DNA of 64,000 nucleotides from Porphyrobacter sp. (GTDB lineage: Bacteria; Pseudomonadota; Alphaproteobacteria; Sphingomonadales; Sphingomonadaceae). Under the pieces are notes generated by a model. It worked only from the letters and a program-made list of their open reading frames with translations, ran no database searches and had not been told where the DNA came from. The stretch is from positions 248,001-312,000 of the forward strand of contig JAGIBN010000003.1 of the NCBI GenBank assembly GCA_017744315.1. Direction: 5' to 3'. This document shows, one piece after another, positions 35,193 through 43,400 of the stretch (the first letter of the stretch is position 1; every line of letters starts with the position of its first letter). The translations under genes were made by a program, and so were the position numbers.

Positions 35193-36751
35193 GCGACGGC
35201 GATCCGGTCGAACTCGAGGCCGAAATCCTCGGCCGCGACCATCGCGGTGGCGCGTCCGGCCCCGAACACCCCGCCGCCGGGATGCTGGAACGGACCCACG
35301 AGGTAGAGCCGCTCGACCCCCGGCACGCGATACTGGCCGAGCTCGGGCGTCGGGCGGTGGCTGCCCGACTGGTAAGTCGTGGTGGCAATGCCGTGGAGGT
35401 CGCCGCGGAAGAAGCTCGGGCTGGTGCGCTCCATGTCGACAGGGCTGTCGCAGTGATAGTCGATCACGACTTCGGGCACGTTCTCGATAAAGTCGCCCAT
35501 ACGAGCGATGATCTTGTCGGCGAATTCGGTCTTGGCCTCGTCCCAGCTGCGACCGTCCTTGCGGTCGTAGGGCACGTAGTCCCAAGCGTGGAAGATGGCC
35601 TTCCCGTCGGGCGCTCGGCTCGGGTCGTGTTGGGTCAGCTGGCCAACGCCGACCAGCGGAGTGGGCGAGAAGTTGCCATAGCGCAGCTCGTCGAACGCGC
35701 GGCGCATATCCTCGTAATTGGCGGGCATCAGCTCGTACATCACCGCCGAAAGGTCGCCCGCCTTGAACTTGAGCGGCGCGTCTAGCGCGGCGTGAACTGT
35801 GAAGCACGCCGCCTCGGTGATATGCGTGCGCAGCGCGTTCTTCGCCACCGTGGCGGGAAGCGCCGGGACCATCTCGGGCAAGTGATGCGGGTGGATCGCG
35901 CCGATGATGCCATCGGTCGCCGAAAGCCGATCGCCATTGTCGAGCACCACGCCGGTGGCGCGGGTGCCGTCGGTCACGACCTCGCGCACCTGGGCCCCGC
36001 TACGGACCGAGCCGCCGTGATCCTCGATGCAGCGGATGAGGGCGTTGGTCAGGCTGCCCGAGCCGCCCACCGGTACGCCGAAGCCGAACTTCTCGAGGAA
36101 GCCGAGGAACACGTAGGCGCCGATGCCGGTCGCCTTCTCGTCCGGGCTGACCAGGTTCTCGCCCGCCACGCGGCCGAAGTGGGCCTTGACCTTGTCGTGT
36201 TCGAACAGCTCTTCCATCAGGTCGAACGTGCTCATGCCCATGGTGCGCATGATCTCGCGCCCCTCGGCGCTCTGGTCCATCATCGCGGTCTGGGCGCCGA
36301 CCGGCATCGGCGGGGAGTAGAGCCCCGCCTGGATCATCGGCAGCCATTCCGCCGCCTGGCGGCTCATGGCGAGGAAAGTCTCGGCGTCCTTGGCGCTGAA
36401 GCGGCTGATCGCCTCGGCCGACTTCGCCGGATCGCGGTAGAGCGGCAGGGTGGAGCCGTCTTCCCACACGCTCATCATCGGCACTTCGGGGAACACGTAC
36501 TGCAGCCCGTACTTGCGCTTGAGCCCGAGCTCATCGTTCAGCAGCAGCGGATTGCCCTGGATGAAGATGTGGCTCATCGAATGCTGGTCGTGGCGGAAGC
36601 CCGGCTGCGTCAGCTCGCGCGTGACCACGCCGCCCCCGAACCACTCGTTGCGTTCGAGCACGAGCACCTTCTTGCCCGCCACGGCGAGATAAGCCGCGGC
36701 GACCAGGCCGTTGTGACCCGAACCGATGGCAATCACATCTGCGTCAGCCAT
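35189..36751 (-). CDS. Phytoene-desaturase-like FAD oxidoreductase (PYROXD2-like)
   Basis: A 520-residue flavoprotein. The FAD motif is VIAIGSGHNGLVAAAYLAVAG near residue 5, with ERNEWFGGG following, and the C-terminal FAD motif is YLVGPFQHPGGGVFGAGR. This layout matches CrtI-type and PYROXD2-like amine-oxidase-fold proteins. No carotenoid genes are nearby, so a role in dehydrogenating a catabolic intermediate is more likely than carotenoid synthesis. It overlaps the 71-residue gene by four bases and is nine bases from the serine hydrolase. Confidence 0.87.
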   Translation of the reverse strand: MADADVIAIGSGHNGLVAAAYLAVAGKKVLVLERNEWFGGGVVTRELTQPGFRHDQHSMSHIFIQGNPLLLNDELGLKRKYGLQYVFPEVPMMSVWEDGSTLPLYRDPAKSAEAISRFSAKDAETFLAMSRQAAEWLPMIQAGLYSPPMPVGAQTAMMDQSAEGREIMRTMGMSTFDLMEELFEHDKVKAHFGRVAGENLVSPDEKATGIGAYVFLGFLEKFGFGVPVGGSGSLTNALIRCIEDHGGSVRSGAQVREVVTDGTRATGVVLDNGDRLSATDGIIGAIHPHHLPEMVPALPATVAKNALRTHITEAACFTVHAALDAPLKFKAGDLSAVMYELMPANYEDMRRAFDELRYGNFSPTPLVGVGQLTQHDPSRAPDGKAIFHAWDYVPYDRKDGRSWDEAKTEFADKIIARMGDFIENVPEVVIDYHCDSPVDMERTSPSFFRGDLHGIATTTYQSGSHRPTPELGQYRVPGVERLYLVGPFQHPGGGVFGAGRATAMVAAEDFGLEFDRIAVA

Positions 36752-36760
36752 GCATTTCCC

Positions 36761-37906
36761 TTAGATCATCGCCGACAGCGCGAGGTCGGACAGTTTCTGA
36801 CAGCGTTCGATATTGCCGGCCTGGGTCATCACCCCCGCGCTGCACAGCGCGAAGCTGACGTCGCGAGCAGGGTCGACCCAGAACATGGTGCTGCCCGCGC
36901 CATAGTTGCCGTGCGTCTCCGGGCTGGCGAGCGTGCCGAACAGGTGGTGGAACACCCCGGTGCCGCGGACCTGAAAACCAATCCCTTGGTTCGCGGGCGG
37001 CACTTGCCAGCCGGCGTTCTCGGCCACGCGCTTGTAGAGCTGGTTGGGCATGTCCCCCGTGTGGACCTGCCGCGCCAGTTGGAGCGTCGCGGGTGAGAGG
37101 AGGCGCGCGCCATCGAGCTCCCCCTCGCGGCGAAGCATCTCGGCGAAGCGGTAGAGGTCCCCGCTGGTCGAAGCGCAGCCGACGTGCGGAGCCTCTACTT
37201 CGGGATCCTCGAACAGCGCGTGATCGCCGGGCAGATTGCGGCTGAGGTGCTGGATCGGCACAGTCCCGCGCATATCCGGCGCGACGTGTCGAGCCTTGAG
37301 ATCGGCGCGCAAGCCCATCGAGGTGCTGTCCATCCGCAGCGGAGCGAACAGATCCTCGTGCAGCAGGGTCTGGTAGTTGCGCCCTTTGGCATCGGTCCGC
37401 ACCAGCGCCGTGCCCATCAGCACGTGGTTGACCAGCGGCGAGTAGTCGCAGCGCGTGCCCGGGGGAACCTCTCCCTGGACGTTCTCGATCGAGGCTTCGA
37501 ACAGTTCCTGCAGCCGGTCGAGATACATCCCCGGCTTGGGCGTCCACACGCCGGGCATGCCGGCGGTGTGGGTCAGCAGATGGTAGAACGTCGCGTCCTC
37601 GCGCGGGGCGCCGGTGAATTCGGGCAGCACGTCCTTCACCTTGGTGGTGAGCGCGAAGCGGCCCTCCTCGATCGCCTTCAGGATCAGAACATTGGTGAAC
37701 GCCTTGGTGACCGAGAAGATCGAGAACACGTCATCGTAATGGAGCGGCTTCTCGCCCGCCCCGTCCTGTGCGCCGAGTGCCTCGGCAAACACCGTCTCGC
37801 CCCCACGCCCGACCGTGAGCACCGCGCCGAAGTAGTCCCCGCGCGCGATGTCGGCGAGGATGACCTCGCGGAGCTTGTCGAGCCGTTCGTTCCAGATTTC
37901 CGCCAT
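36761..37906 (-). CDS. Serine hydrolase (class C beta-lactamase-like) 1
   Basis: A 381-residue esterase/beta-lactamase-fold protein. The catalytic SxxK is SVTK (Ser65-Lys68) in FSIFSVTKAF; the Tyr motif is probably YSPLVNHVLMG; the third motif region is GNYGAGSTMFW. The absence of a signal peptide argues against a periplasmic beta-lactamase and for a cytoplasmic carboxylesterase (EstB-type). It lies three bases from the SDR gene upstream and nine bases from the flavoprotein gene downstream. Confidence 0.88.
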   Translation of the reverse strand: MAEIWNERLDKLREVILADIARGDYFGAVLTVGRGGETVFAEALGAQDGAGEKPLHYDDVFSIFSVTKAFTNVLILKAIEEGRFALTTKVKDVLPEFTGAPREDATFYHLLTHTAGMPGVWTPKPGMYLDRLQELFEASIENVQGEVPPGTRCDYSPLVNHVLMGTALVRTDAKGRNYQTLLHEDLFAPLRMDSTSMGLRADLKARHVAPDMRGTVPIQHLSRNLPGDHALFEDPEVEAPHVGCASTSGDLYRFAEMLRREGELDGARLLSPATLQLARQVHTGDMPNQLYKRVAENAGWQVPPANQGIGFQVRGTGVFHHLFGTLASPETHGNYGAGSTMFWVDPARDVSFALCSAGVMTQAGNIERCQKLSDLALSAMI

Positions 37907-37909
37907 AGC

Positions 37910-38665
37910 TTATCCCGCCGCGATGATGCCGCCGTCGATGGCCAGCATCGCTCCATTGATGAATGCCGCCTCGTCGCTGAGCAGGAACGCGGCGGCTTTC
38001 GCGACGTCTTCCGGCGTGCCGTTGCGGCGGAGCGGGATGTTCTTGGCCCGCTGTTCGTATTGCTGGGGCGTCACGAAGCCCTCGGTCGCCGGGGTCGGCA
38101 CGCTGCCGGGCGCGATGGCGTTGACGCGGATGCCGCGCGGGCCGAGTTCGCCCGCCAGCACCTTGGTCAGTCCGGCAATCCCCGCCTTGATCGTGGTATA
38201 GGCCCCGGTGTTCGGCCGCCCGCGATAGGCGACCGGGGAGGAGTAATTGAGGATGTTCCCCGGCTGGTCCTCGTCACGATAGGCGAGGAACGCCTGCACC
38301 CCCCAGAACACGCTCTTGAGCCCCGCCGAAAGCATGCGATCGAGCGTTTCCTCGGTCACTTGCTCAATCGGTTCGTAGACCAGCACGCTGGCGTTGTTGA
38401 TCACCGCCCTGAGCGGCGCATTCGCGTCATAGCGAAAGGCCTCCGCGGCGCTGAAGAACTGACTCCTGTCGCCGAGGTCCCCGCCATAGGGATGCGCCTT
38501 GCCGCCCGCTGCCCGGATGGCATCGACCACCCGGTGCGCGCTGTCCTGGTCGATGTCGGCTACGCCGACGATCGCCCCTTCGGCCGCGAGATGTTTCGCG
38601 ATCCCCTCGCCCAGCCCGCGCCCGGCGCCGGAGATCAGGATCGGTTGGCCGTCAAAGCGCGCCAC
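37910..38665 (-). CDS. Short-chain dehydrogenase/reductase 2
   Basis: A 251-residue classical SDR with cofactor motif LISGAGRGLGEGIAKHLA, VADID for NAD preference, INNASVLV in place of the usual NNAG, and an active-site Ser (LNYSSPVAYRG) with YTTIKAG as the Tyr/Lys pair. It shares only general SDR features with the SDR at 34192, so it is a distinct enzyme rather than a recent duplicate. It starts three bases after an NTF2-like gene, in the middle of the nine-gene operon. Confidence 0.9.
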   Translation of the reverse strand: MARFDGQPILISGAGRGLGEGIAKHLAAEGAIVGVADIDQDSAHRVVDAIRAAGGKAHPYGGDLGDRSQFFSAAEAFRYDANAPLRAVINNASVLVYEPIEQVTEETLDRMLSAGLKSVFWGVQAFLAYRDEDQPGNILNYSSPVAYRGRPNTGAYTTIKAGIAGLTKVLAGELGPRGIRVNAIAPGSVPTPATEGFVTPQQYEQRAKNIPLRRNGTPEDVAKAAAFLLSDEAAFINGAMLAIDGGIIAAG

Positions 38666-38668
38666 CGC

Positions 38669-39082
38669 TCAGCCCATCCCGAACAGTTTGGCCGTGTAGT
38701 GGCTGTCCATGTACTCGCGCATGGCGTCGATCTTGCCGTTCGACACTTCGAACACCCAGCAATAGTCGTTCTCGTAGATCAGCCCGTCGAGCGTCTTGCC
38801 AGTCGAGAAACTCTCAACGCAGACCCACGGCCCGGCGGAGAACATGTTCTGCACGTGGACCTTGGGATCGCCCGGCTCGAACATGCCGCGCACCGGGGCG
38901 AGGAACTTGTCGATGATGTCCATGCCGATGTGCTTGCCGGCCCCGGCGATGTCCTTGACCTTGGGCTCCCACACCGAATGCTCGTGATAGAAAGCCCGCA
39001 GCTTCTCGAGATCGCCCGAGGACAGCACCTCGAAGAAATCGAGCACGAGCTGCTCGTTGGCATTGCTGGCTTGGACGCTCAT
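38669..39082 (-). CDS. NTF2-like (SnoaL-type) protein 1
   Basis: A 137-residue NTF2-fold protein: LVLDFFEVLSSGDLEKLRAF is the first helix and kinked turn, HEHSVWEPKVKDIAGAGKHIGMD follows, and the sheet ends with YCWVFEVSNGKIDAMREYMD. This is the limonene-epoxide-hydrolase/SnoaL-like pattern, a fold used by small isomerases, hydrolases and cyclases. The catalytic residues cannot be identified with confidence. The ATG at 39082 lies in the stop of the next NTF2-like gene. Confidence 0.83.
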   Translation of the reverse strand: MSVQASNANEQLVLDFFEVLSSGDLEKLRAFYHEHSVWEPKVKDIAGAGKHIGMDIIDKFLAPVRGMFEPGDPKVHVQNMFSAGPWVCVESFSTGKTLDGLIYENDYCWVFEVSNGKIDAMREYMDSHYTAKLFGMG

Positions 39083-39555
39083 ATCACTCCTCTCGCTTCG
39101 TCGCTGGGGGCCGGGATCTGCGGCATGGGGCCGCCCTGGTGCAGCACCACCCGCCCGTACCGGCTCTTGAACTGCCAGCCTTCGCTGGTCTTGACGTAAT
39201 GATCCTCGAACCCGCCGACGTAGATCGCGCCGGCCGGCTGCGGCGGCTCGGTCGAAGTGTGGTTCGACAGCATCGCGAGGTAGTTGGTCCCGCGCGCTTC
39301 GGTCTCGCTGATCACCTCGACCAGCACATTGGTGACGATGTGCCGCACCAGGATCGGCGGCCGGTCGCGGAAGATCGCCTGGACGCGGTCGCGGCCGTAG
39401 AACGGATGGTCGGGCTGGAACGGCCGGGCGAACTCGCAGTCCTGCGTGAACAGCGCCGCTAAGGCGGCATGGTCGCCATTGTCGGCGTACTTGGCGAACA
39501 GCAGCGGCAGGCGGCCGCATTCGCGCTCGATCAGGAGCTGAGCCAGATCGTCCAT
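39079..39555 (-). CDS. NTF2-like (SnoaL-type) protein 2
   Basis: A 158-residue NTF2-fold protein with an N-terminal helix (LAQLLIERECGRLPLLFAKYADNGDHAALAALF), TQDCEFARPFQPDHPFYGRD and a terminal sheet strand EDHYVKTSEGWQFKSRYGRV. It resembles scytalone-dehydratase/ring-hydroxylating-dioxygenase-beta-like NTF2 proteins (SnoaL_4 group). Coupled to both neighbours by one- and four-base overlaps. Two different NTF2 proteins in one operon suggest two isomerisation or dehydration steps, or a heterodimer. Confidence 0.83.
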   Translation of the reverse strand: MDDLAQLLIERECGRLPLLFAKYADNGDHAALAALFTQDCEFARPFQPDHPFYGRDRVQAIFRDRPPILVRHIVTNVLVEVISETEARGTNYLAMLSNHTSTEPPQPAGAIYVGGFEDHYVKTSEGWQFKSRYGRVVLHQGGPMPQIPAPSDEARGVI

Positions 39556-39953
39556 TAGTCGAGCTTTTCTTGGGCTTCGTTGTCGATCTCGGCGAAAGCT
39601 TCGTTGGCCAGGCGGAAGCTGTCGACCGTCGCCGGGATGCCGCCGTAGATGCCGACTTGCAGCAACACTTCGCGGATTTCCTCGCGGCTGAGGCCGTTGT
39701 TGAGCGCGCCGCGGATGTGCGCCTTGAGCTCGTTATGCCGATTCAGCACAGCAATCATGGCGAGGTTGATCAGGCTGCGGTCGCGCTTCTCCAGGCCCTC
39801 GCGGCCCCAGCACCAGCCCCAGCAGTAGGTGGTGACCAGTTCCTGCAGCGGATCGTTGAACGGACCCGACTTGGCCAGCGCGCGATCGACATAGGCATCG
39901 CCGAGCACTTCGCGGCGGATCTTCATGCCCTTGTCGTAGAGTTCCTTGTCCAT
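39555..39953 (-). CDS. Carboxymuconolactone decarboxylase-like protein
   Basis: A 132-residue AhpD/PcaC-fold protein. The family core KRDRSLINLAMIAVLNRHNELKAHIRGALNNGL closely follows the gamma-carboxymuconolactone-decarboxylase consensus, with the IREVLLQVGIYGGIPA helix after it. An unusual TTYCWGWCWG precedes the core; it is not the AhpD CxxC. It could decarboxylate a lactone intermediate or serve as a structural homologue. The ATG at 39953 follows the serine-hydrolase stop by 13 bases. Confidence 0.88.
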   Translation of the reverse strand: MDKELYDKGMKIRREVLGDAYVDRALAKSGPFNDPLQELVTTYCWGWCWGREGLEKRDRSLINLAMIAVLNRHNELKAHIRGALNNGLSREEIREVLLQVGIYGGIPATVDSFRLANEAFAEIDNEAQEKLD

Positions 39954-39966
39954 TTCAGTTCCTTGG

Positions 39967-41196
39967 TCAGAGTACCGAGTAAGCCGCATCGATCAGCCTG
40001 CGCGCGCGCGGGCCGTTGGTGCCGACTGCGTGCATCTGGTTGCAGCAATAAGAAAAGCCGAGCTTCGCATCGGGATCGCCGAAGCCGATCGATCCGCCGA
40101 GGCCATGGTGACCGAAGCTGCGCGGGTTCGGGCCCATGTAGACCGCCTCGGGCGTGTTCAGCAGCACGCCCATCGCCTGGTGGTAAGGGCGTTCCTGCAG
40201 CAGCTCGATCTGGTTGTGCTGTTCGGTGATCATGCGCTCGAGCTGTTCGCGCGAGAGCAACGAGATGCCGTTCACCTCGCCGGTGACCGCGCCATAGATG
40301 CGCGCCACGCCACGGGCGTTGCCATGACCCGAACCGCTGGCGATCTCGCACGTCCGCCAGATCGGCGAGTTCATCGTCGTGTGCCACGGCTCGTTCGGGT
40401 TCTGCAGGAACGCGAAGCTGCGCAGCACCACGCCGTCCTGCCAACCCTCAGGCGTCGCCGGCTTGGGCGGCACCGACTGGTCCTTGGCGGCGAACAGCCG
40501 CGCTCCGGTGTTAGGCAGCACTTCGGCCACATGCGCCTGCTGCTGCTCGTCCATTCCGCCGATGTAGTATTCGGCGTGGAGCGGCCGGGTGACGTTTTCC
40601 TTGAGGAACGGGCCGACGGTCTCCCCGGTGACCCGGCGCATGATCTCGCCCAGCAGGAAACCCTGGTTGTGCACGTGGTAGGCCGCGCGCGTGCCGGGCT
40701 GCCACAGGGGCTCCTGCACTTCGAGCGCGCGGATATAGGCCGGGTAGTCGAAGAACCCGCCGGGATACATGACGTCGTTGGTCAACACCGGTATCGCCGC
40801 GGTGTGATCGAGCACCATGCGCACGGTGATGTGCTCTTTCCCGGCCTGGGCGAACTCGGGCCAGTAATAGGCAATGCGCTCATCCGGATCGACGAGCCCG
40901 CGATCGATGAGCATGTTGAAGCAGATGCCGGTCACGCCCTTGGCAACGCTCATCATGCAGACGGTCGAATGCTCGTCCCATTCCTCGGACCGATCGGCCC
41001 GGGACCAGCCGCCCCACAGGTCGACGACCGTCTCGCCATCGAGCACCACCGAGGTGCCCGCGCCCAGTTCTTCCTCGACCTGGAAGTTCTCGATGAAGGC
41101 GTCGACCACCGGGCGGAAGCGTTCGTCGTAGCGACCGCGCAGGCGGAATTCGGCGCCACGCGCCTCGACAAGCTCGTTCAGGTCTAGCAGCGCCAT
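39967..41196 (-). CDS. Serine hydrolase (class C beta-lactamase-like) 2
   Basis: A 409-residue protein and first gene of the nine-gene operon. SxxK is SVAK (Ser83-Lys86) in MMSVAKGVTG, the Tyr motif is YHVHNQGFLLGEI, and the third motif is HHGLGGS. WGGWSRADRSEEWDEHS before SxxK is typical of EstB-like carboxylesterases. No signal peptide. Diverged from the other serine hydrolase at 36761, so the two probably hydrolyse different esters. GGAGAGG lies just upstream of the ATG. Confidence 0.89.
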   Translation of the reverse strand: MALLDLNELVEARGAEFRLRGRYDERFRPVVDAFIENFQVEEELGAGTSVVLDGETVVDLWGGWSRADRSEEWDEHSTVCMMSVAKGVTGICFNMLIDRGLVDPDERIAYYWPEFAQAGKEHITVRMVLDHTAAIPVLTNDVMYPGGFFDYPAYIRALEVQEPLWQPGTRAAYHVHNQGFLLGEIMRRVTGETVGPFLKENVTRPLHAEYYIGGMDEQQQAHVAEVLPNTGARLFAAKDQSVPPKPATPEGWQDGVVLRSFAFLQNPNEPWHTTMNSPIWRTCEIASGSGHGNARGVARIYGAVTGEVNGISLLSREQLERMITEQHNQIELLQERPYHQAMGVLLNTPEAVYMGPNPRSFGHHGLGGSIGFGDPDAKLGFSYCCNQMHAVGTNGPRARRLIDAAYSVL

Positions 41197-41307
41197 GTCC
41201 TCTCCGGCGTTCTTATTGACTTAGTCCTAAGCCAGCTTTCGCAGTTCCGGAAGGGGCTTGGCAGCATCGATTGCAACGCGCATCGTGCCGAAAGTGGAGA
41301 GAGACCG
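41197..41307. promoter_or_regulatory. Divergent promoter region with small palindrome
   Basis: The 111 bases between the two divergent starts must hold promoters for the nine-gene operon (leftward) and the FAD monooxygenase (rightward). A perfect short inverted repeat, CTTAG-TC-CTAAG, lies at 41220-41231, directly next to a TTGAC at 41216-41220. It is a plausible operator, but I found no matching repeat in the other intergenic gaps of the block. Confidence 0.45.
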
Positions 41308-42507
41308 ATGAAGGACGTGATCGTCGTCGGCGGCGGGCCGACCGGCTTCATCACCGCGCTCGGCCTGGCACAGGCCGGGGTCGAGGTGCTGCTGATCGAG
41401 GCGGGCGAGGATGTGATCGATAGCCCGCGTGCGGCGGTCTATCACTGGTCGACGCTCGACGGACTGGAGCGGCTCGGCATCCGCGAAGAGGCCGAGCGGA
41501 TCGGTTTCCCCAAGCAGGACTACTTGTGGCTGGTGCGCAAGACCGGAGAGCGGATCGCCTACGATCTCTCGGTCCTGCAAGGCACGACGCGGTTTCCCTA
41601 CAACATCCACCTCGGGCAGGACCGCCTGGCCAAGATCGCGCGCGACCGGCTGCAAAAGCTCCCGAACGCCGAGGTCCGCTTCGGCACCCGGCTGGAACGG
41701 CTGTCGCAAGATGCCGACGGGGTTACGCTGACGACCGACAAGGGGGAAGAGTTGCGCGCTCGCTGGGTCGTCGGCGCAGACGGGGCGGGCAGCACCGTGC
41801 GGCACCAGCTCGGCCTCGCCTTCGAAGGGTTCACCTGGCCCGAGCGGTTCGTGGCGACCAACGTCTACCACGACTTCGAAAGCGCCGATTACGGCCTCTC
41901 GACCATGGTGATCGACGATCGCTGGGGCGCGGTGATCGTCAAGATCGCCCGCGACGGCTTGTGGCGTTGCACCTACATGGAAGACGCCGCGTTGCCCGAG
42001 GAGACGTTTCTCGACCGCGTGCCGGCCGCCTACGAGCATTTGCTGGCGGGGCAGGGAGACTACCGCCTCGACCGCGCGGCGCCGTACAAGATGCACCAAC
42101 GTTGTGCGGAGATGTTCCGCGAAGGCCGCGTGGTGCTGGCAGGCGATGCGGCGCATGTGACCAACCCGACCGGCGGGTTCGGGCTCACGACCGGGCTGTT
42201 CGATGCCTACTCGCTCTGGCCGACCCTGGCGGCGGTGGTGCTGGACGGGGCTGATCCGGGCTTGCTTGACCTCTGGGCGCAGGATCGCAGGCAGGTCTAC
42301 CTCGAACGCACCTCACCCCAGGCGAGCGCCTACAAGCGCTTCGTGTTCCATGCGAACGGCGGCGGCGCGGAGCTGGAGGCGGCGCTTGAGGGGATGCGGG
42401 CCATGGCGCGCGATCCGGACGTGCGCCTGCAGCGGTTGATGTTCACCAAGGGGCTGGAGACGGCGAGCCCGGTGGAAACGGCGATACCCTTCCCCGCCTA
42501 CAGATAA
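41308..42507 (+). CDS. FAD-dependent aromatic monooxygenase 1 (MhpA-like)
   Basis: A 399-residue PHBH-fold flavoprotein hydroxylase. GxGxxG is VIVVGGGPTGFITALGLA (5-22); the DG motif is VVGADGAGSTVR; the GD motif is VVLAGDAAHVTNPTGGFGL. These three are the family signature of NAD(P)H-dependent aromatic hydroxylases. It shares extended similarity with the second monooxygenase at 46037 (SPRAAVY, FEGFTWP-RFVATN), pointing to an old duplication. GGAGAGAG precedes the ATG. The 3' end overlaps the CmcJ-like gene tail-to-tail by ten bases. Confidence 0.91.
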   Translation: MKDVIVVGGGPTGFITALGLAQAGVEVLLIEAGEDVIDSPRAAVYHWSTLDGLERLGIREEAERIGFPKQDYLWLVRKTGERIAYDLSVLQGTTRFPYNIHLGQDRLAKIARDRLQKLPNAEVRFGTRLERLSQDADGVTLTTDKGEELRARWVVGADGAGSTVRHQLGLAFEGFTWPERFVATNVYHDFESADYGLSTMVIDDRWGAVIVKIARDGLWRCTYMEDAALPEETFLDRVPAAYEHLLAGQGDYRLDRAAPYKMHQRCAEMFREGRVVLAGDAAHVTNPTGGFGLTTGLFDAYSLWPTLAAVVLDGADPGLLDLWAQDRRQVYLERTSPQASAYKRFVFHANGGGAELEAALEGMRAMARDPDVRLQRLMFTKGLETASPVETAIPFPAYR

Positions 42508-43307
42508 GCAATCGTCCGCAGCTCGACACTCTGCCTCGGCGCGGCGTCGGGCGGGGTGTCGGGATCCTCGAACGCGCTGTGGGCGGTCAGCTGAGTCGCG
42601 CCTTCGTCGCTGTCGAACAGCTTGAACACCAACGCCTCCCACGGCTGCATGTGCGGCACCCAGTACCAGCGATGCGCCGGGTTGAACGCCAGGTTGAAGC
42701 CCCACAGCGAACGGCGGTTGAAGTCCCCCAGCCCGCCGACGACCTCGCTGTCGAACAGGTCTTCGTGGCTGACGGTGCTGGCGTCGCACACCGCGAGTGG
42801 CGCGCTTTCGACCATTACGATCGGGCGCCAGATGTTGATCAGCATGTGGCGCCGTTCGAGCCGCCGCACGGCTTCGTCGAGCGGGAGCAGGTCACGTGTG
42901 AAATCGGCCACCGTGCGGGCGCCGTAATCGACATGGGCGCCGTGTGCCGGCTGGTTGTGGCCATGCGCGCCGCTGGCGTTGGTGCGGATGATCGGGCCGA
43001 AGCTGACCACCTTGTCCGCGCCCGTCAGCCGCTGCACCAGCGCCTCGGTCTGGCGGCAATAGCGGGCGAGTTCGGCCTTGTCGGTGAAGTCGGTCACATC
43101 GGTTGGCTCATCAGCCACGACAAAGCCGTTGCGGTCGAACGAGAGCCGGTCCTGGATCGGGCGGACGTCGTGGATCGTCACCTCGTGCTCGTCGACTGGC
43201 CAGTAGCTCTTCGACCGGTCGCCGGCGTGGAACGTCGCTTTCTCTCCCCGGACGACGTACTTCATGGTCGTGCGGACGTCGCAGACCACCTGTTCGGCCT
43301 CGTTCAC
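42498..43307 (-). CDS. CmcJ/NvfI family oxidoreductase
   Basis: A 269-residue protein of the CmcJ/NvfI/AsaB type. Landmarks are SYWPVDEHEVTIHDVR, HGAHVDYGART (a possible His-x-Asp metal pair), and LINIWRPI followed by PLAVCDASTV, with RWYWVPHMQPWEALVFKLFDS near the C-terminus. Characterised members are iron/2-oxoglutarate-related or methoxylation-helper proteins in cephamycin and fungal pathways, but most bacterial members are uncharacterised. It is divergent from an aromatic-acid MFS gene with 93 bases between them. Confidence 0.8.
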   Translation of the reverse strand: MNEAEQVVCDVRTTMKYVVRGEKATFHAGDRSKSYWPVDEHEVTIHDVRPIQDRLSFDRNGFVVADEPTDVTDFTDKAELARYCRQTEALVQRLTGADKVVSFGPIIRTNASGAHGHNQPAHGAHVDYGARTVADFTRDLLPLDEAVRRLERRHMLINIWRPIVMVESAPLAVCDASTVSHEDLFDSEVVGGLGDFNRRSLWGFNLAFNPAHRWYWVPHMQPWEALVFKLFDSDEGATQLTAHSAFEDPDTPPDAAPRQSVELRTIAYL

Positions 43308-43400
43308 GCGGTGCTCTCCTCGCTTACCCTTTGACGGGGCTTGCCTGTCGACATAGCCTGCCTGCCAAGCCGCCGTCGAGCGGCATGGGAGGATTACCGA

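Noticed and set aside
35792..37096. Open frame of 434 codons on the + strand
   Set aside because: Antisense to the CrtI-like flavoprotein gene, no motifs, typical high-GC shadow composition.
37184..39199. Open frame of 671 codons on the + strand across several - strand genes
   Set aside because: It runs antisense through four motif-supported genes and has low-complexity, Arg/His-rich composition with no recognisable domain.
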